From Pseudomonadales bacterium (GTDB taxonomy: Bacteria > Pseudomonadota > Gammaproteobacteria > Pseudomonadales > Azotimanducaceae): a stretch of 52,702 nucleotides of DNA. This document shows, piece after piece, positions 18,587-28,329 of this stretch; position 1 is the stretch's first letter, and every line of letters begins with the position of its first letter. The DNA lies in the NCBI GenBank assembly GCA_016779565.1, contig JADHNJ010000015.1, positions 1 through 52,702 on the forward strand, written 5' to 3'. The notes below the pieces were generated by a model. That model was given only the letters and a program-made list of their open reading frames with translations, made no database searches and had not been told where the DNA came from. The position numbers and the translations under genes are program-made.

Positions 18587-20245
18587 TTACATATTGCCGT
18601 AATTGGGGCCGCCAGTACCTTCGGGTACTACCCAGTTAATATTTTGGGATGGATCTTTGATGTCACAGGTTTTGCAGTGGATGCAATTTTGGGCATTGAT
18701 TTGAAATCTTGGCCCTTCTGCTTCCTCGACGATTTCATAGACACCCGCAGGGCAATACCGCTGAGCGGGCTCGTCATACTTGGGTAGATTGACGCTTATG
18801 GGGATACTGGGGTCCCCCAAGGTGAGGTGACACGGTTGGTCCTCCTCGTGGTAGGTGTTGGTAAGGAACACGCTGCTGAGTTTGTCAAAGCTGAGTTTAC
18901 TGTCAGGTTTGGGGTAATCGGGCTTCTGGCAGCTCGATTGGTCTTTAAGCTTGGCATGATCTGGTGTGGGATCCGTCCATGTGAACGGCAATCGACCCTG
19001 GAAAACGTACTGATCCACCCACGCGAACATGGCGCCCATAAACATACCGAACTTGTGTTGCGCGGGCATAATATTGCGCGCTTTGTACAGTTCTTCGTGA
19101 AGCCAAGACTGCTCATAGAGTTGCTGATAGCGGGTCAGTTGCTCTCTTCCCTCGCTGCCATTGGCCAGCGCCTCATAGATGGCCTCTGCTGCTAGCATGC
19201 CAGACTTCATGGCGGTATGCGTGCCTTTCTGCTTGAGATTATTTAAAAACCCTGCATCGTCCCCGGCAAGTAGTCCACCCGGCACAGCAAGTTCAGGAAG
19301 GGCTTGATAGCCACCTTTAACGACCGCTCGAGCGCCATAAGCGATTCGCTTTCCTCCTTCAAGGGTTTGCCGAATGAGTTTATGGTGCTTAAAACGCTGA
19401 AACTCATCAAAGGGTGATAAGTGGGGATTGCTGTAGCCAAGATCAACGATGAGACCAATGGCGACCTGATGATTTTCAAGGTGATAGAGGTATGACCCGC
19501 CTAAAGTTCCTCCGGGGCCGAAATCTAAGGGCCAGCCCACAGTGTGGACGACTTTTCCGGGCACATGCTTGGATGGGTCAATATCCCAGACCTCCTTGAA
19601 GCCAATGCCATAATGCTGAGTATCGGAGTTCTTATCTAGACCGAATCGCTTGATAAGCTGTTTGCCGAGATGCCCCCGGCAGCCTTCTGCAAAAATCGTG
19701 TACTTCGCGTGCAACTCATAGCCTTGGGTATAACTCGATTTTTGCTCGCCGTCTGCGCCGACGCCCATATCGCCTGTTGCGATGCCTTTGATGGCGCCAT
19801 CTTCGTGAAAGAGTACCTCACTCGCCGCAAATCCAGGGAAGATATTGACGCCTAAGGCTTCAGCTTGTTCGCCGAGCCAGCGGCAGAGATTGGCGAGACT
19901 GGTGGCGTAATTACCCTCATTATGCAGAGCCTTTGGAATGAATAGCCCGGGCAAGCGCATGCCTTGATGATCATCGGTCAATAGATAGACATCGTCTTCG
20001 GTGACAGGATTGTGCAGAGGTGCATCCATAGCTTGCCAGTCAGGGAATAACTCATTAAGGGCAGTTGGCTCGACCACGGCGCCCGAGAGTATGTGTGCGC
20101 CGATCTCGGAACCCTTCTCCACCAAACAGACAGAGGGTTCCAATCCAGCCTCAATGGCTAGCTGGGAATATTTGATGGCTGCCGATAGACCTGCAGGCCC
20201 ACCACCAACGATGACAACGTCAAACTCCATCGACTCACGTTCCAT
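18587..20245 (-). CDS. electron transfer flavoprotein-ubiquinone oxidoreductase
   Basis: ETF-QO takes electrons from reduced ETF and passes them to ubiquinone at the inner membrane, linking acyl-CoA dehydrogenases to respiration. The 552-residue protein has the N-terminal FAD loop VIVGGGPAGLSAA (11-23). At its C-terminus are the four ligands of the [4Fe-4S] cluster: Cys498 in YCPAG, then Cys521, Cys524 and Cys527 in CIHCKTC. Between them lie the quinone-binding and membrane-surface segments. I start at the ATG at 20245, which has GGAG six bases upstream; a TTG at 20257 is less likely. It is divergent from etfB, its electron donor. Confidence 0.96.
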   Translation of the reverse strand: MERESMEFDVVIVGGGPAGLSAAIKYSQLAIEAGLEPSVCLVEKGSEIGAHILSGAVVEPTALNELFPDWQAMDAPLHNPVTEDDVYLLTDDHQGMRLPGLFIPKALHNEGNYATSLANLCRWLGEQAEALGVNIFPGFAASEVLFHEDGAIKGIATGDMGVGADGEQKSSYTQGYELHAKYTIFAEGCRGHLGKQLIKRFGLDKNSDTQHYGIGFKEVWDIDPSKHVPGKVVHTVGWPLDFGPGGTLGGSYLYHLENHQVAIGLIVDLGYSNPHLSPFDEFQRFKHHKLIRQTLEGGKRIAYGARAVVKGGYQALPELAVPGGLLAGDDAGFLNNLKQKGTHTAMKSGMLAAEAIYEALANGSEGREQLTRYQQLYEQSWLHEELYKARNIMPAQHKFGMFMGAMFAWVDQYVFQGRLPFTWTDPTPDHAKLKDQSSCQKPDYPKPDSKLSFDKLSSVFLTNTYHEEDQPCHLTLGDPSIPISVNLPKYDEPAQRYCPAGVYEIVEEAEGPRFQINAQNCIHCKTCDIKDPSQNINWVVPEGTGGPNYGNM

Positions 20246-20526
20246 GTCGTACTCCAAATGCGTGAAAGTTGCCTATTGTAAGAAAAGACAGCTGTGAAGG
20301 GAAACTGGCGCCGCCGACTCTACCCTTCGATCAATCTCCGTGATTGTAACCGATAAAGGTGTAGTCATATAAAAAACAACGACTTGCCTCTTGTTTGCCC
20401 ACGGACACGGAGCGCCTGACGCTTGTAAATCTGCAGCTAAAACGGCAGAATACGGGCCTTTAAAAAATGATCGTTCCGCTCAGGTTCGTCGGTGCGGTAG
20501 TCTTTTTCACTAAGCAGAGGATGTCC

Positions 20527-21279
20527 ATGAAAATTTTGGTAACAGCCAAGCGCGTGGTCGATTATAACGTCAATATCAGGGTGTTGGCGGATCAGTCAGG
20601 CGTCGATTTAAACAACGTCAAGATGTCAGTTAACCCCTTCGACGAGATCGCCATAGAAGAAGCTGTTCGACTCAAAGAGGCGGGCAAAGCCGAAGAAGTC
20701 GTAGTGGTCTCGGTTGGACAAAGCCAATGCCAAGAACAATTGCGCACGGCCCTTGCGTTAGGCGCGGACCGTGGCATTTTAATTGAGACCGACGAGGACA
20801 TGCAGCCATTGGCGATCGCCAAAGTGTTGAAAGCGCTAGTCGACAAAGAAGCGCCTGGGTTGATCATCACAGGGAAGCAGGCGATCGATGGGGACAACTC
20901 TCAAACCGGGCAGATGTTAGCGGCACTAGCAGGCCTTGCTCAGGCGACCTTTGCATCCGAGGTGGATCTTGCAGAAGACACCGCAACAGTCACACGAGAA
21001 ATTGATGGTGGTCTTGAAACAATTACCGTCAAGCTGCCGGCCATTGTGACGACAGATCTTCGATTGAATGAGCCCCGGTACGCTTCGCTACCTAATATTA
21101 TGAAAGCTAAGAAGAAACCCATCGATGTGTTGACTCCAGCGGAATTGGGTGTGGATGTGGCCCCGAGGGTTAAGACGCTGAAGGTTGAACCGCCTGCTGA
21201 GCGTGCTGCCGGTATAAAGGTCGAAAGCGTTGAGGCGTTGGTGGATAAATTGCGAAACGAAGCGAAGGTGATTTCATGA
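20527..21279 (+). CDS. etfB: electron transfer flavoprotein beta subunit
   Basis: EtfB is the AMP-binding subunit of the heterodimeric ETF that collects electrons from acyl-CoA dehydrogenases. It starts [19 protein letters not shown] and has [22 protein letters not shown] and [17 protein letters not shown]. It also contains the dehydrogenase-recognition loop [18 protein letters not shown], as in well-studied EtfB proteins. The ATG at 20527, with GAGG seven bases before it, gives 250 residues, the usual length. The frame stays open to 20467 but that part is not family sequence. It overlaps etfA by 4 bases (ATGA). Confidence 0.96.
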   Translation: MKILVTAKRVVDYNVNIRVLADQSGVDLNNVKMSVNPFDEIAIEEAVRLKEAGKAEEVVVVSVGQSQCQEQLRTALALGADRGILIETDEDMQPLAIAKVLKALVDKEAPGLIITGKQAIDGDNSQTGQMLAALAGLAQATFASEVDLAEDTATVTREIDGGLETITVKLPAIVTTDLRLNEPRYASLPNIMKAKKKPIDVLTPAELGVDVAPRVKTLKVEPPAERAAGIKVESVEALVDKLRNEAKVIS

Positions 21280-22205
21280 GTATTTTAGTTGTAGCTGAAC
21301 ACGACCAAAACAATGTCAAGGTTTCCACACGAGTAGCTTTGGCTGCGGCTAAGGCGTTAGGAGGGGACATTCACCTACTAATCGCTGGCCAAGGTTGCCA
21401 GGGTGCAGTTGATGCTGCGGTCGCAATAGAAGGCGTTCAAAAAGTGCTGGTAGCGGACAACGAGCTTTATGCCCACGATCTAGCAGAAGAATTGGCGGCC
21501 CTCATTGTGTCATTGGCGGGTGGGTACACACACATTCTGACAGCGACTACAACCTCGGGTAAGAATTATATGCCGAGAGTAGCCGCCTTGCTCGATGTAT
21601 CACAAATCTCAGACATTATCTCTGTCGAGTCGACTGATACGTTTAAGAGACCAATTTATGCCGGCAATGCTATTGCGACGGTTCAGAGCAGCGATGCAGT
21701 TAAAGTCTTAACGGTGCGTGGCACGGCCTTCGATCCTGTTTCTGACCAAGGCGGCAGCGCCTCGATCGAAACGGTCGATGCACCGGCTGCAATGGGTGTT
21801 TCTGAGTGGATCCGTGAGGATGTTGTCGAACTAGAGCGGCCCGAGCTCACAGCAGCGAGTATTATCGTTTCAGGGGGTCGAGGGATGCAAAATGGCGAGA
21901 ATTTCCAGATGCTGGAGAGCGTTGCCGATAAGATGGGAGCGGCTATTGGCGCTTCTCGTGCAGCCGTAGACGCAGGCTTTGTACCAAATGATATGCAAGT
22001 AGGACAGACCGGCAAGATCGTCGCGCCAGACTTGTACATTGCCGTTGGTATCAGTGGTGCGATCCAGCATTTAGCAGGCATGAAAGATAGCAAAGTGATT
22101 GTCGCCATTAACAAAGATGAAGATGCACCTATCTTTCAGGTTGCTGATTATGGATTGGTTGCTGATCTCTTTAAGGCGGTGCCTGAGCTAGACAGTATGC
22201 TTTAG
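21276..22205 (+). CDS. etfA: electron transfer flavoprotein alpha subunit
   Basis: EtfA binds the redox-active FAD of ETF. The 309-residue protein has the N-terminal domain (about 1-185) and the C-terminal FAD domain with SGGRGM (199-204), [10 protein letters not shown] (225-234), [20 protein letters not shown] (243-262) and QHLAGM, matching the family. It is translationally coupled to etfB and followed 22 bases later by a strong terminator. Together with the divergent ETF-QO gene this makes a complete electron bifurcation-free ETF pathway. Confidence 0.97.
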   Translation: MSILVVAEHDQNNVKVSTRVALAAAKALGGDIHLLIAGQGCQGAVDAAVAIEGVQKVLVADNELYAHDLAEELAALIVSLAGGYTHILTATTTSGKNYMPRVAALLDVSQISDIISVESTDTFKRPIYAGNAIATVQSSDAVKVLTVRGTAFDPVSDQGGSASIETVDAPAAMGVSEWIREDVVELERPELTAASIIVSGGRGMQNGENFQMLESVADKMGAAIGASRAAVDAGFVPNDMQVGQTGKIVAPDLYIAVGISGAIQHLAGMKDSKVIVAINKDEDAPIFQVADYGLVADLFKAVPELDSML

Positions 22206-22227
22206 CTCCAAACATCGTATAGTCAAA

Positions 22228-22261
22228 CCCCTGACCGGCTTGCCGATCAGGGGTTTTTTTT
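22228..22261 (+). terminator. rho-independent terminator of etfBA
   Basis: CCCCTGA pairs with TCAGGGG, with an inner CGGC/GCCG stem around a TT loop. An uninterrupted run of eight T follows (22254-22261). It lies 22 bases after the etfA stop. The minus-strand side has only a TTT tail, so it is probably weak for the convergent cysK. Confidence 0.93.
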
Positions 22262-22334
22262 AAGCAATTTTTGACTCAGTGACGTGAGCGTCTTCCGTCC
22301 ATAAGGCGTCACACGCTGGCTTTGGAAGGCACGG

Positions 22335-22351
22335 GTTACCAGGCTGGTAAC
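22335..22351. repeat. 17-bp inverted repeat beyond the cysK stop
   Basis: GTTACCAG and CTGGTAAC are perfect inverted arms around a single G, 8 bases beyond the cysK stop codon. The loop is too short and the T tract is missing for a classical terminator. It could be a protein site or part of a longer hairpin. Confidence 0.4.
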
Positions 22352-22359
22352 ATTAACTC

Positions 22360-23316
22360 CTAGTCCTGTTCTGCTAACCAAGCATCATCGCTGTCTGGAG
22401 AGATGTGTTCGAACAATGGCGTCGATAAATATCGTTCGCCAGTATCTGGCAACATCACGCAAAAAGTGCTTCCAGCCGGTGCTTGCTCGGCGACCTTCAG
22501 AGCGCCAGCCATCGTGCCACCACAGGAAATCCCACAAAAAATGCCCTCCAGGCGAGCAAGATCCTGAGCTGTTTGAATGGATTCCTCATCTGAGACTAAT
22601 ACCAAGGCATCGGTAACCGAAGGATCAAGCACCGCAGGAATGAAATCTGGTGTCCAGCCTTGTATCTTATGAGGTGTCCAATCATTCCCAGATAGCAGCG
22701 CTGCGCCCTCCGGCTCAACGCCGATAACTTGGATATCGGGTCTAGCCGCTTTTAATACTTGTCCTGTCCCGGTCATGGTACCGCCCGTGCCCCAGCCACT
22801 GACGAAATAGTCCAAATTGTCTCCCGCGAAGTCTCTGAGAATTTCTGGTGCGGTGGTATTGCGGTGATAAGCAGGATTCGCAGGGTTTTCGAATTGTCGG
22901 GCTAAAAACCAGCCATGGGCCTCTGCCAAGGCCTCTGCCCGGGCAACCATACCGCTGCCGCGTTCTGCTGCAGGCGTCAATATCACCTTTGCGCCAAGGG
23001 CTTTCATAATTTTGCGCCGTTCAATTGAAAAAGTTTCAACCATCGTCGCGACGAAGGGATGGCCTTTAGCGGCGCAGACCATGGCCAAGGCGATACCGGT
23101 ATTGCCAGAGGTTGCTTCGATAACAGTTTGGCCTGGCTTCAAGGTGCCTTTGGCAAGAGCATCGTCAATGATGGCAATTGCCAAGCGATCTTTTACCGAC
23201 GCCATAGGGTTGAAGCTCTCGACTTTGGCGTAGATATGTTGTCCTTTGGGCGCCATGCGATTTAATTTCACGACAGGGGTGTTGCCGATTGTTTCTAGGA
23301 TAGAGTTGTATTTCAT
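22360..23316 (-). CDS. cysK: cysteine synthase A (O-acetylserine sulfhydrylase)
   Basis: CysK makes cysteine from O-acetylserine and sulfide using PLP. The internal-aldimine lysine is Lys42 in NPMASVKDRLA. The substrate loop is TSGNTG (69-74) and the PLP-phosphate loop is SGWGTGGTMTGTG. GISCGG lies near the C-terminus as expected. At 318 residues the length is normal. I use the ATG at 23316, where homology begins; the open frame extends upstream only to a TTG. It is the last gene of a leftward lysR-pyrB-cysK run, 56 bases after pyrB. Confidence 0.94.
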   Translation of the reverse strand: MKYNSILETIGNTPVVKLNRMAPKGQHIYAKVESFNPMASVKDRLAIAIIDDALAKGTLKPGQTVIEATSGNTGIALAMVCAAKGHPFVATMVETFSIERRKIMKALGAKVILTPAAERGSGMVARAEALAEAHGWFLARQFENPANPAYHRNTTAPEILRDFAGDNLDYFVSGWGTGGTMTGTGQVLKAARPDIQVIGVEPEGAALLSGNDWTPHKIQGWTPDFIPAVLDPSVTDALVLVSDEESIQTAQDLARLEGIFCGISCGGTMAGALKVAEQAPAGSTFCVMLPDTGERYLSTPLFEHISPDSDDAWLAEQD

Positions 23317-23372
23317 AAGTTTGGGCTCTCGGATAACAATAGATTGGTGGGTGGTTCGGTCCTGCAATTATG

Positions 23373-24425
23373 TCAGAATCGCTTAGCGGTGTACCAATTC
23401 ACAGTGCGACTGGTTTGCTCAATTTGATCAGCAACGTCCAAGATGAGGGCAAACAAAGCCATCCGGATCAAAACACCATTGTCGGTTTGTCGAAAAATGG
23501 CGAGATTTGGATTGTCGTTTAAGTCATTGTCCAGCTCATTGGCCTCGGCTCTGGTATCTCGAGGGAGAGGGTGCATGATCACGGTATTAGGTTCGCAGTA
23601 TTCGGTGTAGACGGCTTGGTTTAACCGAAAAAGTCCTTTGTACCTAAGTGCTTCTTCAGGCGACTCAAATCGTTCTTCTTGGGTTCTCGTGACATAAACA
23701 ATATCAGCACTTTGCAGGCCTTGGCCTAAATCAGTTGATTCGATGACCTGATGTCCCGCCATTCTGAGCGAATAAATGTAGGACTCCGGTAGACGAAGCG
23801 CCTCTGGTGAGATAAGCGATAGGGTAATATCTTTATAAATTCCTAATAACTTACACAAAGAATGCACCGCTCTTCCATAGCGAAGATCGCCAACGAGCGC
23901 GATTCGCATACCGTCAATGGTTTTGCCTTGGTCCGTCAGTTCTCGGCCGATGGTATACAAGTCGAGAAGTGCTTGGCTCGGATGTTCATTGGCGCCGTCA
24001 CCACCATTGATGACAGGCACGCGGCTAGCTTCAGCAAATTCAGCCACAGACCCCATCTTTTCGTGTCGCATAACGATCAAATCACTGTATCCGGACAAAA
24101 CTCGCGCTGTGTCATAGAAGGATTCGCCCTTGGCGAGTGCAGATGCTTTAAGGCCCGTCGTCTCCCTAACCTCACCGCCTAATAGATTCCAAGCGCACCC
24201 AAAACTCACGCGGGTTCTAGTACTGGGCTCAAAAAACATGTTGCCTAAAATAGCGCCTTCTAAGACTCGAGTGACTCGCTGCCTGAGAGCATAGGGGATC
24301 ATTTGATCGGCGACGGCAAAGATCCGCTCGATCGATTCTCGGTCAAATTGGTCAACGCTCAGGATATGACTTCCAACGAAATTTAGGGGCATGGGTTTGC
24401 TCGCGGCGTCATAATTCGGGTGCAT
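23373..24425 (-). CDS. pyrB: aspartate carbamoyltransferase catalytic subunit
   Basis: PyrB condenses carbamoyl phosphate with aspartate, the first committed step of pyrimidine synthesis. The carbamoyl-phosphate loop FEPSTRTR is at 65-72, the second-site KGES at 99-102, HPSQ at 148-151 and HPLPRD at 285-290. With 350 residues it is longer than E. coli PyrB (about 310), with extra residues at both ends. There is no pyrI or pyrC beside it. The ATG at 24425 overlaps the end of the lysR gene by 17 bases. A second ATG at 24392 (MPLNFVGSH) would avoid the overlap and aligns better with other family N-termini, so the start is uncertain. Confidence 0.9.
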   Translation of the reverse strand: MHPNYDAASKPMPLNFVGSHILSVDQFDRESIERIFAVADQMIPYALRQRVTRVLEGAILGNMFFEPSTRTRVSFGCAWNLLGGEVRETTGLKASALAKGESFYDTARVLSGYSDLIVMRHEKMGSVAEFAEASRVPVINGGDGANEHPSQALLDLYTIGRELTDQGKTIDGMRIALVGDLRYGRAVHSLCKLLGIYKDITLSLISPEALRLPESYIYSLRMAGHQVIESTDLGQGLQSADIVYVTRTQEERFESPEEALRYKGLFRLNQAVYTEYCEPNTVIMHPLPRDTRAEANELDNDLNDNPNLAIFRQTDNGVLIRMALFALILDVADQIEQTSRTVNWYTAKRF

Positions 24426-25311
24426 TTAAGATCAGGGATCGAAACCATTGGTTTGATTGATCTTTGTCGGTACTTTCGTGCCAGTACAGATGCGTCTCGA
24501 GTTGCGGTGTTTCGAAAGGTAAGTCGAATACTTGCACTGGCGATAACGTCATTAAAAAGCGCGCGAAAGAGGTTGATACTGTCAAGGCCATGTCGGTGGT
24601 CGCAATCAGAAGGGGGGTTGCTAAGTAATGTTGCGTTCTCACAGCGATATTGCGTTTTTTACCCATCTTGCCGAGTGCAAGGTCTACGATCCCGAGCCCG
24701 CCTCGACGAGAGGAAATGTGCACATGCTCGAGGGCGAGGTAGGCCTCTAGATCAAGATTGTTGCGGATAAAACTGTGGTCTTTTCTGACCACACAGACGT
24801 GCGGGCTTGCCCGCAGTGGAACTTGTTTGATTTGTGGGTCTGGGGTCAACGGTATATCAATTGCGAGATCCAAGTTGCCAGATGCTAGTTCAATATTCAG
24901 GTCGCGCCGGCGAACTTGATAACATTCAACGGCTATATTTGGGGCTTTGTCCTTGAGATGCTTGATCAGTGGCGGTAGTTGAATCGCTTCTGTCAGGTCA
25001 TTAGCCGAAATTCTGAAGCGTTTTTCAGATAATAGAGGGTCAAAGTGCTCGCTTTGCTGAACACTGGAGCGAACTAAATCGAGGGCTTGCCGAACCGAGC
25101 CAATAATGTTTTGGGCCGTGGGTGTTGGGATCATGCCGTCGGCGGTTCTGACAAATAGTGGGTCATCAAAGAGGGTCCTGAGTCGCGACAAGGAGTTAGA
25201 AACAGCCGGCTGCGTGATACCAATAATTTCACCCGCTCGAGTCAGGTTTCCCTCGGTGTAAATGGCGTCCAAGACGACGAATAAATTAAGATCGATATCA
25301 CTGAGTTTCAT
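24409..25311 (-). CDS. LysR family transcriptional regulator
   Basis: The 300-residue protein has the LysR layout. The N-terminal winged helix-turn-helix (residues 1-60) contains DLNLFVVLDAIYTEGNLTRA, then ITQPAVSNSLSRLR and DPLFVRT, and a periplasmic-binding-protein-like effector domain follows. The NxFVVLDAI and ITQPAVSNSL wording is that of the NodD/LeuO-like branch. The ATG at 25311 is the homology start; the longer open frame to 25416 is not family sequence. Its gene runs directly into pyrB, which may mean it controls pyrB-cysK or only shares their transcript. The divergent neighbour is gspE. Confidence 0.88.
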   Translation of the reverse strand: MKLSDIDLNLFVVLDAIYTEGNLTRAGEIIGITQPAVSNSLSRLRTLFDDPLFVRTADGMIPTPTAQNIIGSVRQALDLVRSSVQQSEHFDPLLSEKRFRISANDLTEAIQLPPLIKHLKDKAPNIAVECYQVRRRDLNIELASGNLDLAIDIPLTPDPQIKQVPLRASPHVCVVRKDHSFIRNNLDLEAYLALEHVHISSRRGGLGIVDLALGKMGKKRNIAVRTQHYLATPLLIATTDMALTVSTSFARFLMTLSPVQVFDLPFETPQLETHLYWHESTDKDQSNQWFRSLILNAPEL

Positions 25312-25540
25312 ATCGTGGAGCCCCAGTATTATTTGTAATGATATTAAAGGATGCTGGTGTGAATTAGAAGTATGGGGTAAGGCTTTAGCAGGAATTTTAT
25401 TGGAACACTGATACAATTGGGGTGTCGAAAAACCACCAGGTAAGAAAACCGGTTGACCTTAGTTTCTATCGGTTTGAAACAACCAGGGTTTAATTGTGGC
25501 CAAGTTTTAAATTATCTCATTGCACACCAAAGGTAATGTC

Positions 25541-27049
25541 ATGTCAGAGTTTGTAGCCAAGCAATCGCCAATATCGTCACGGTTGCCCTTTGGTTTTGCA
25601 AAGCGGTTTGGTGTCATCATCGAGCGCACGAATGGCAGCGACGACGTGGGATGTAAATTGGTGTTCAGGGAACCCTTAGTGCCGGTGGTTTATAGTGAAG
25701 TGCAGCGGCTTGCCGGTCCAGTGCAGACGCTTGAAGCGGTCTCTAACTCACAATTTGATGCCTTACTGTCGCGTGCTTATGAAGCCGATAGCGATGAAGC
25801 CATGGCCTTTATCGAAGATCTTGGTGAATCTATGGATTTGACCAGTCTGGTTGATGAGTTGCCTGAAAGTGGCGACCTACTGGAGCAAGATGACGACGCG
25901 CCTATTATTCGACTGATTAATAGTTTGTTGACGGAAGCGATCAAAGTTGGCGCCTCAGATATCCATGTCGAAACCTATGAGACAAGATTGGTTGTCAGGT
26001 TTCGGGTCGATGGCGTGCTCCGAGAGATTGTCACCCCCCGTAGGGCATTGGCACCTTTGTTAGTATCGCGGATCAAAGTCATGGCAAGGCTGGATATCGC
26101 TGAGAAAAGATTGCCCCAAGACGGCCGTATTTCGGTTCGAGTGGGAGGAAAGGAAGTCGATGTGAGAGTTTCAACCATACCGGCGAGTAATGGTGAGCGA
26201 GTCGTGATGCGACTGCTTGATAAGCAAGATGGACGAAAAAGCTTAGAGCACCTCGGGTTGCGTGATGTTGCGCTTGAGGCGATGCGGCAGCTCCTAGAAC
26301 GTCCACACGGAATTATTTTGGTGACAGGCCCCACGGGTTCAGGAAAATCGACAACACTATATGCCGGGTTAGATCAGTTAAACGATAGCAGCCGGAATAT
26401 CCTAACGGTCGAAGACCCCATCGAATACGATGTCGAGGGAGTTGGCCAAACCCAGGTCAATAGCAAAGCGAATATGACTTTTGCAAAAGGCTTACGAGCA
26501 ATTCTTCGACAAGACCCTGATGTCGTTATGGTCGGTGAGATCAGAGATTACGAAACGGCGGACATTGCAGTGCAGGCGAGTCTGACGGGACATTTAGTGT
26601 TATCAACGCTTCACACCAATACCGCCATCGGCGCGATTACCCGGTTAGCGAATATGGGGGTGCAACCGTATTTGTTGTCTAACAGTGTCGTTGGCCTTGT
26701 GGCGCAACGGTTGGTGCGGGTTCTGTGTGCATCATGCAAAGTCGCCCACGAGCCGGACAGCTATGAGCGTAAGTTTCTGAATTTAGCTGACGATGCTAAA
26801 GCGACGATCTATAGGGCCGAAGGCTGTGAGGAGTGTTCTTTCGAGGGATATCGGGGACGGCAGGGAATCTACGAAGTCATCGTAGTTGATGATGGCTTAC
26901 GAGAGTTGATACATACCGGTGCTGCCGAACCTGTCATGGAAAAGCATGTGCGCTTAATGTCAGAAGGAATCAGAGACAATGGTCGCGCAAAGATTCTTGC
27001 TGGCCTGACGACGATGGATGAAATTCTTCGTGTGACGATGGCAGATTGA
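25541..27049 (+). CDS. gspE: type II secretion ATPase GspE
   Basis: GspE is the cytoplasmic hexameric ATPase that drives pseudopilus growth in type II secretion. Walker A is GPTGSGKS (263-270). The Asp box is ILTVEDPIEY (287-296), Walker B lies in DPDVVMVGEIRD (325-336) and the His box is STLHTN (355-360). A zinc finger is formed by Cys396, Cys399, Cys429 and Cys432. The length is 502 residues from the ATG at 25541, which has AAAGG seven bases upstream; a TTG at 25520 is less likely. It is the first gene of a nine-gene rightward operon that lacks gspC and gspD. Confidence 0.96.
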   Translation: MSEFVAKQSPISSRLPFGFAKRFGVIIERTNGSDDVGCKLVFREPLVPVVYSEVQRLAGPVQTLEAVSNSQFDALLSRAYEADSDEAMAFIEDLGESMDLTSLVDELPESGDLLEQDDDAPIIRLINSLLTEAIKVGASDIHVETYETRLVVRFRVDGVLREIVTPRRALAPLLVSRIKVMARLDIAEKRLPQDGRISVRVGGKEVDVRVSTIPASNGERVVMRLLDKQDGRKSLEHLGLRDVALEAMRQLLERPHGIILVTGPTGSGKSTTLYAGLDQLNDSSRNILTVEDPIEYDVEGVGQTQVNSKANMTFAKGLRAILRQDPDVVMVGEIRDYETADIAVQASLTGHLVLSTLHTNTAIGAITRLANMGVQPYLLSNSVVGLVAQRLVRVLCASCKVAHEPDSYERKFLNLADDAKATIYRAEGCEECSFEGYRGRQGIYEVIVVDDGLRELIHTGAAEPVMEKHVRLMSEGIRDNGRAKILAGLTTMDEILRVTMAD

Positions 27050-27058
27050 CGAACCACA

Positions 27059-28288
27059 ATGCCTGCATTTGATTACCAAGCGTTAGACGACAGGGGTCGA
27101 GTCAAAAAAGGCATGCTCGAGGGCGATTCTGCCCGGCAAATTCGTCAGCAATTGAGAGACCAAGGGCTTGCACCTACTAAAGTTGTTCTCGCTAGCCAAG
27201 CAATTACCGTTGAGGCGAGCTCAGGCAATTTCTTGGGCGCTTTGTTTGAGCCGACTTTGTCGGTCAGCGAAAGAGCGCTGATCACCAGACAATTGGCGAC
27301 CCTGATTGGCGCAGGTTTGCCGGTAGAAGAGGCTTTGTTGGCAGTGTCTAAGCAAACTCAGATGCCCAAAACGCAAAAGATGCTAGTGACGGTTCGCGCC
27401 AGGGTAATGGAAGGTTACTCTCTTGCCGGTAGCTTGGAGGCTTACCCAAAGGCTTTTCCAGATTTGTTTAGAGCCACGGTTGCGGCAGGTGAGTCCTCGG
27501 GCCACCTAGACGCTGTGCTCAACCAGCTCGCCGATTTTAGTGAGGCTCAGTACGAGTCCGCGAGCCGAGTTCAACAAGCCTTGGTCTATCCAGTGATATT
27601 ATTTGTGCTGACGTTGCTTATTCTTGCAGGCCTACTTGGCTACGTGGTGCCGGATATTGTTGCTGTGTTCGCTGATACTGGCCAGGCTTTACCCGCGTTG
27701 ACTGTCTGGATTATTGCCCTGAGTGATTTCGTTACAGACTTTGGGTTTTTCGTTTTGCTGCTGTTAGTGGCGCTGGCACTGATGATGCGCCGGCTGTTGG
27801 CAGTTGAGTCAAACCGACTGGTATTCGATCGTTTGCTCTTGAGGGCACCATTGTCGGCTAAAATGGCAAAAGGGCGCAGTATTGCCCAGTTCGCAAGCAC
27901 CCTCAGTATCTTAACTGGATCAGGGGTGCCGCTGGTCGATGCTATGAAGATCGCCGGACAAGTTGTCTCGAATCGATGGCTCAGAACAGAAATAACGCAG
28001 GCCACGCTTCGAGTTAGCGAAGGCAGTAGCTTGCAAAGTGCGCTTCAGGTCAGCGGATATTTTCCGCCTATGATGTTGTATATGATCGCGAGCGGCGAAT
28101 CTAGCGGCGAGCTAGACAGTATGTTGGCGCGTGTGGCGCGATATTTACAACAGGATGTAGAAGCCTTGCTTGCAACCCTGCTGAGTCTAATTGGGCCGCT
28201 GATGCTGATTATTATGGGCGGGGCGGTCTTCACCATAGTGATGGCAATTTTGTTACCTATTATAAATTTAAATCAAATGGTGGGTTGA
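27059..28288 (+). CDS. gspF: type II secretion inner-membrane platform protein GspF
   Basis: GspF is the polytopic inner-membrane protein on which the secretion ATPase and pseudopilus assemble. The 409-residue protein opens with FDYQALDDRGRVKKG and contains two copies of the T2SSF domain (about 71-195 and 273-395). Membrane spans are visible at about 177-199, 229-244 and near the C-terminus (LLSLIGPLMLIIMGG). GAGLPVEEAL and the later GSGVPLVDAM mark the two repeats. It begins 9 bases after gspE, and its stop overlaps a potential TTG start in the gspG frame. Confidence 0.96.
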   Translation: MPAFDYQALDDRGRVKKGMLEGDSARQIRQQLRDQGLAPTKVVLASQAITVEASSGNFLGALFEPTLSVSERALITRQLATLIGAGLPVEEALLAVSKQTQMPKTQKMLVTVRARVMEGYSLAGSLEAYPKAFPDLFRATVAAGESSGHLDAVLNQLADFSEAQYESASRVQQALVYPVILFVLTLLILAGLLGYVVPDIVAVFADTGQALPALTVWIIALSDFVTDFGFFVLLLLVALALMMRRLLAVESNRLVFDRLLLRAPLSAKMAKGRSIAQFASTLSILTGSGVPLVDAMKIAGQVVSNRWLRTEITQATLRVSEGSSLQSALQVSGYFPPMMLYMIASGESSGELDSMLARVARYLQQDVEALLATLLSLIGPLMLIIMGGAVFTIVMAILLPIINLNQMVG

Positions 28289-28329
28289 GACGGCCATCGG
28301 CCTTGAAGGAATCCACGGGAAGGAGAGTG

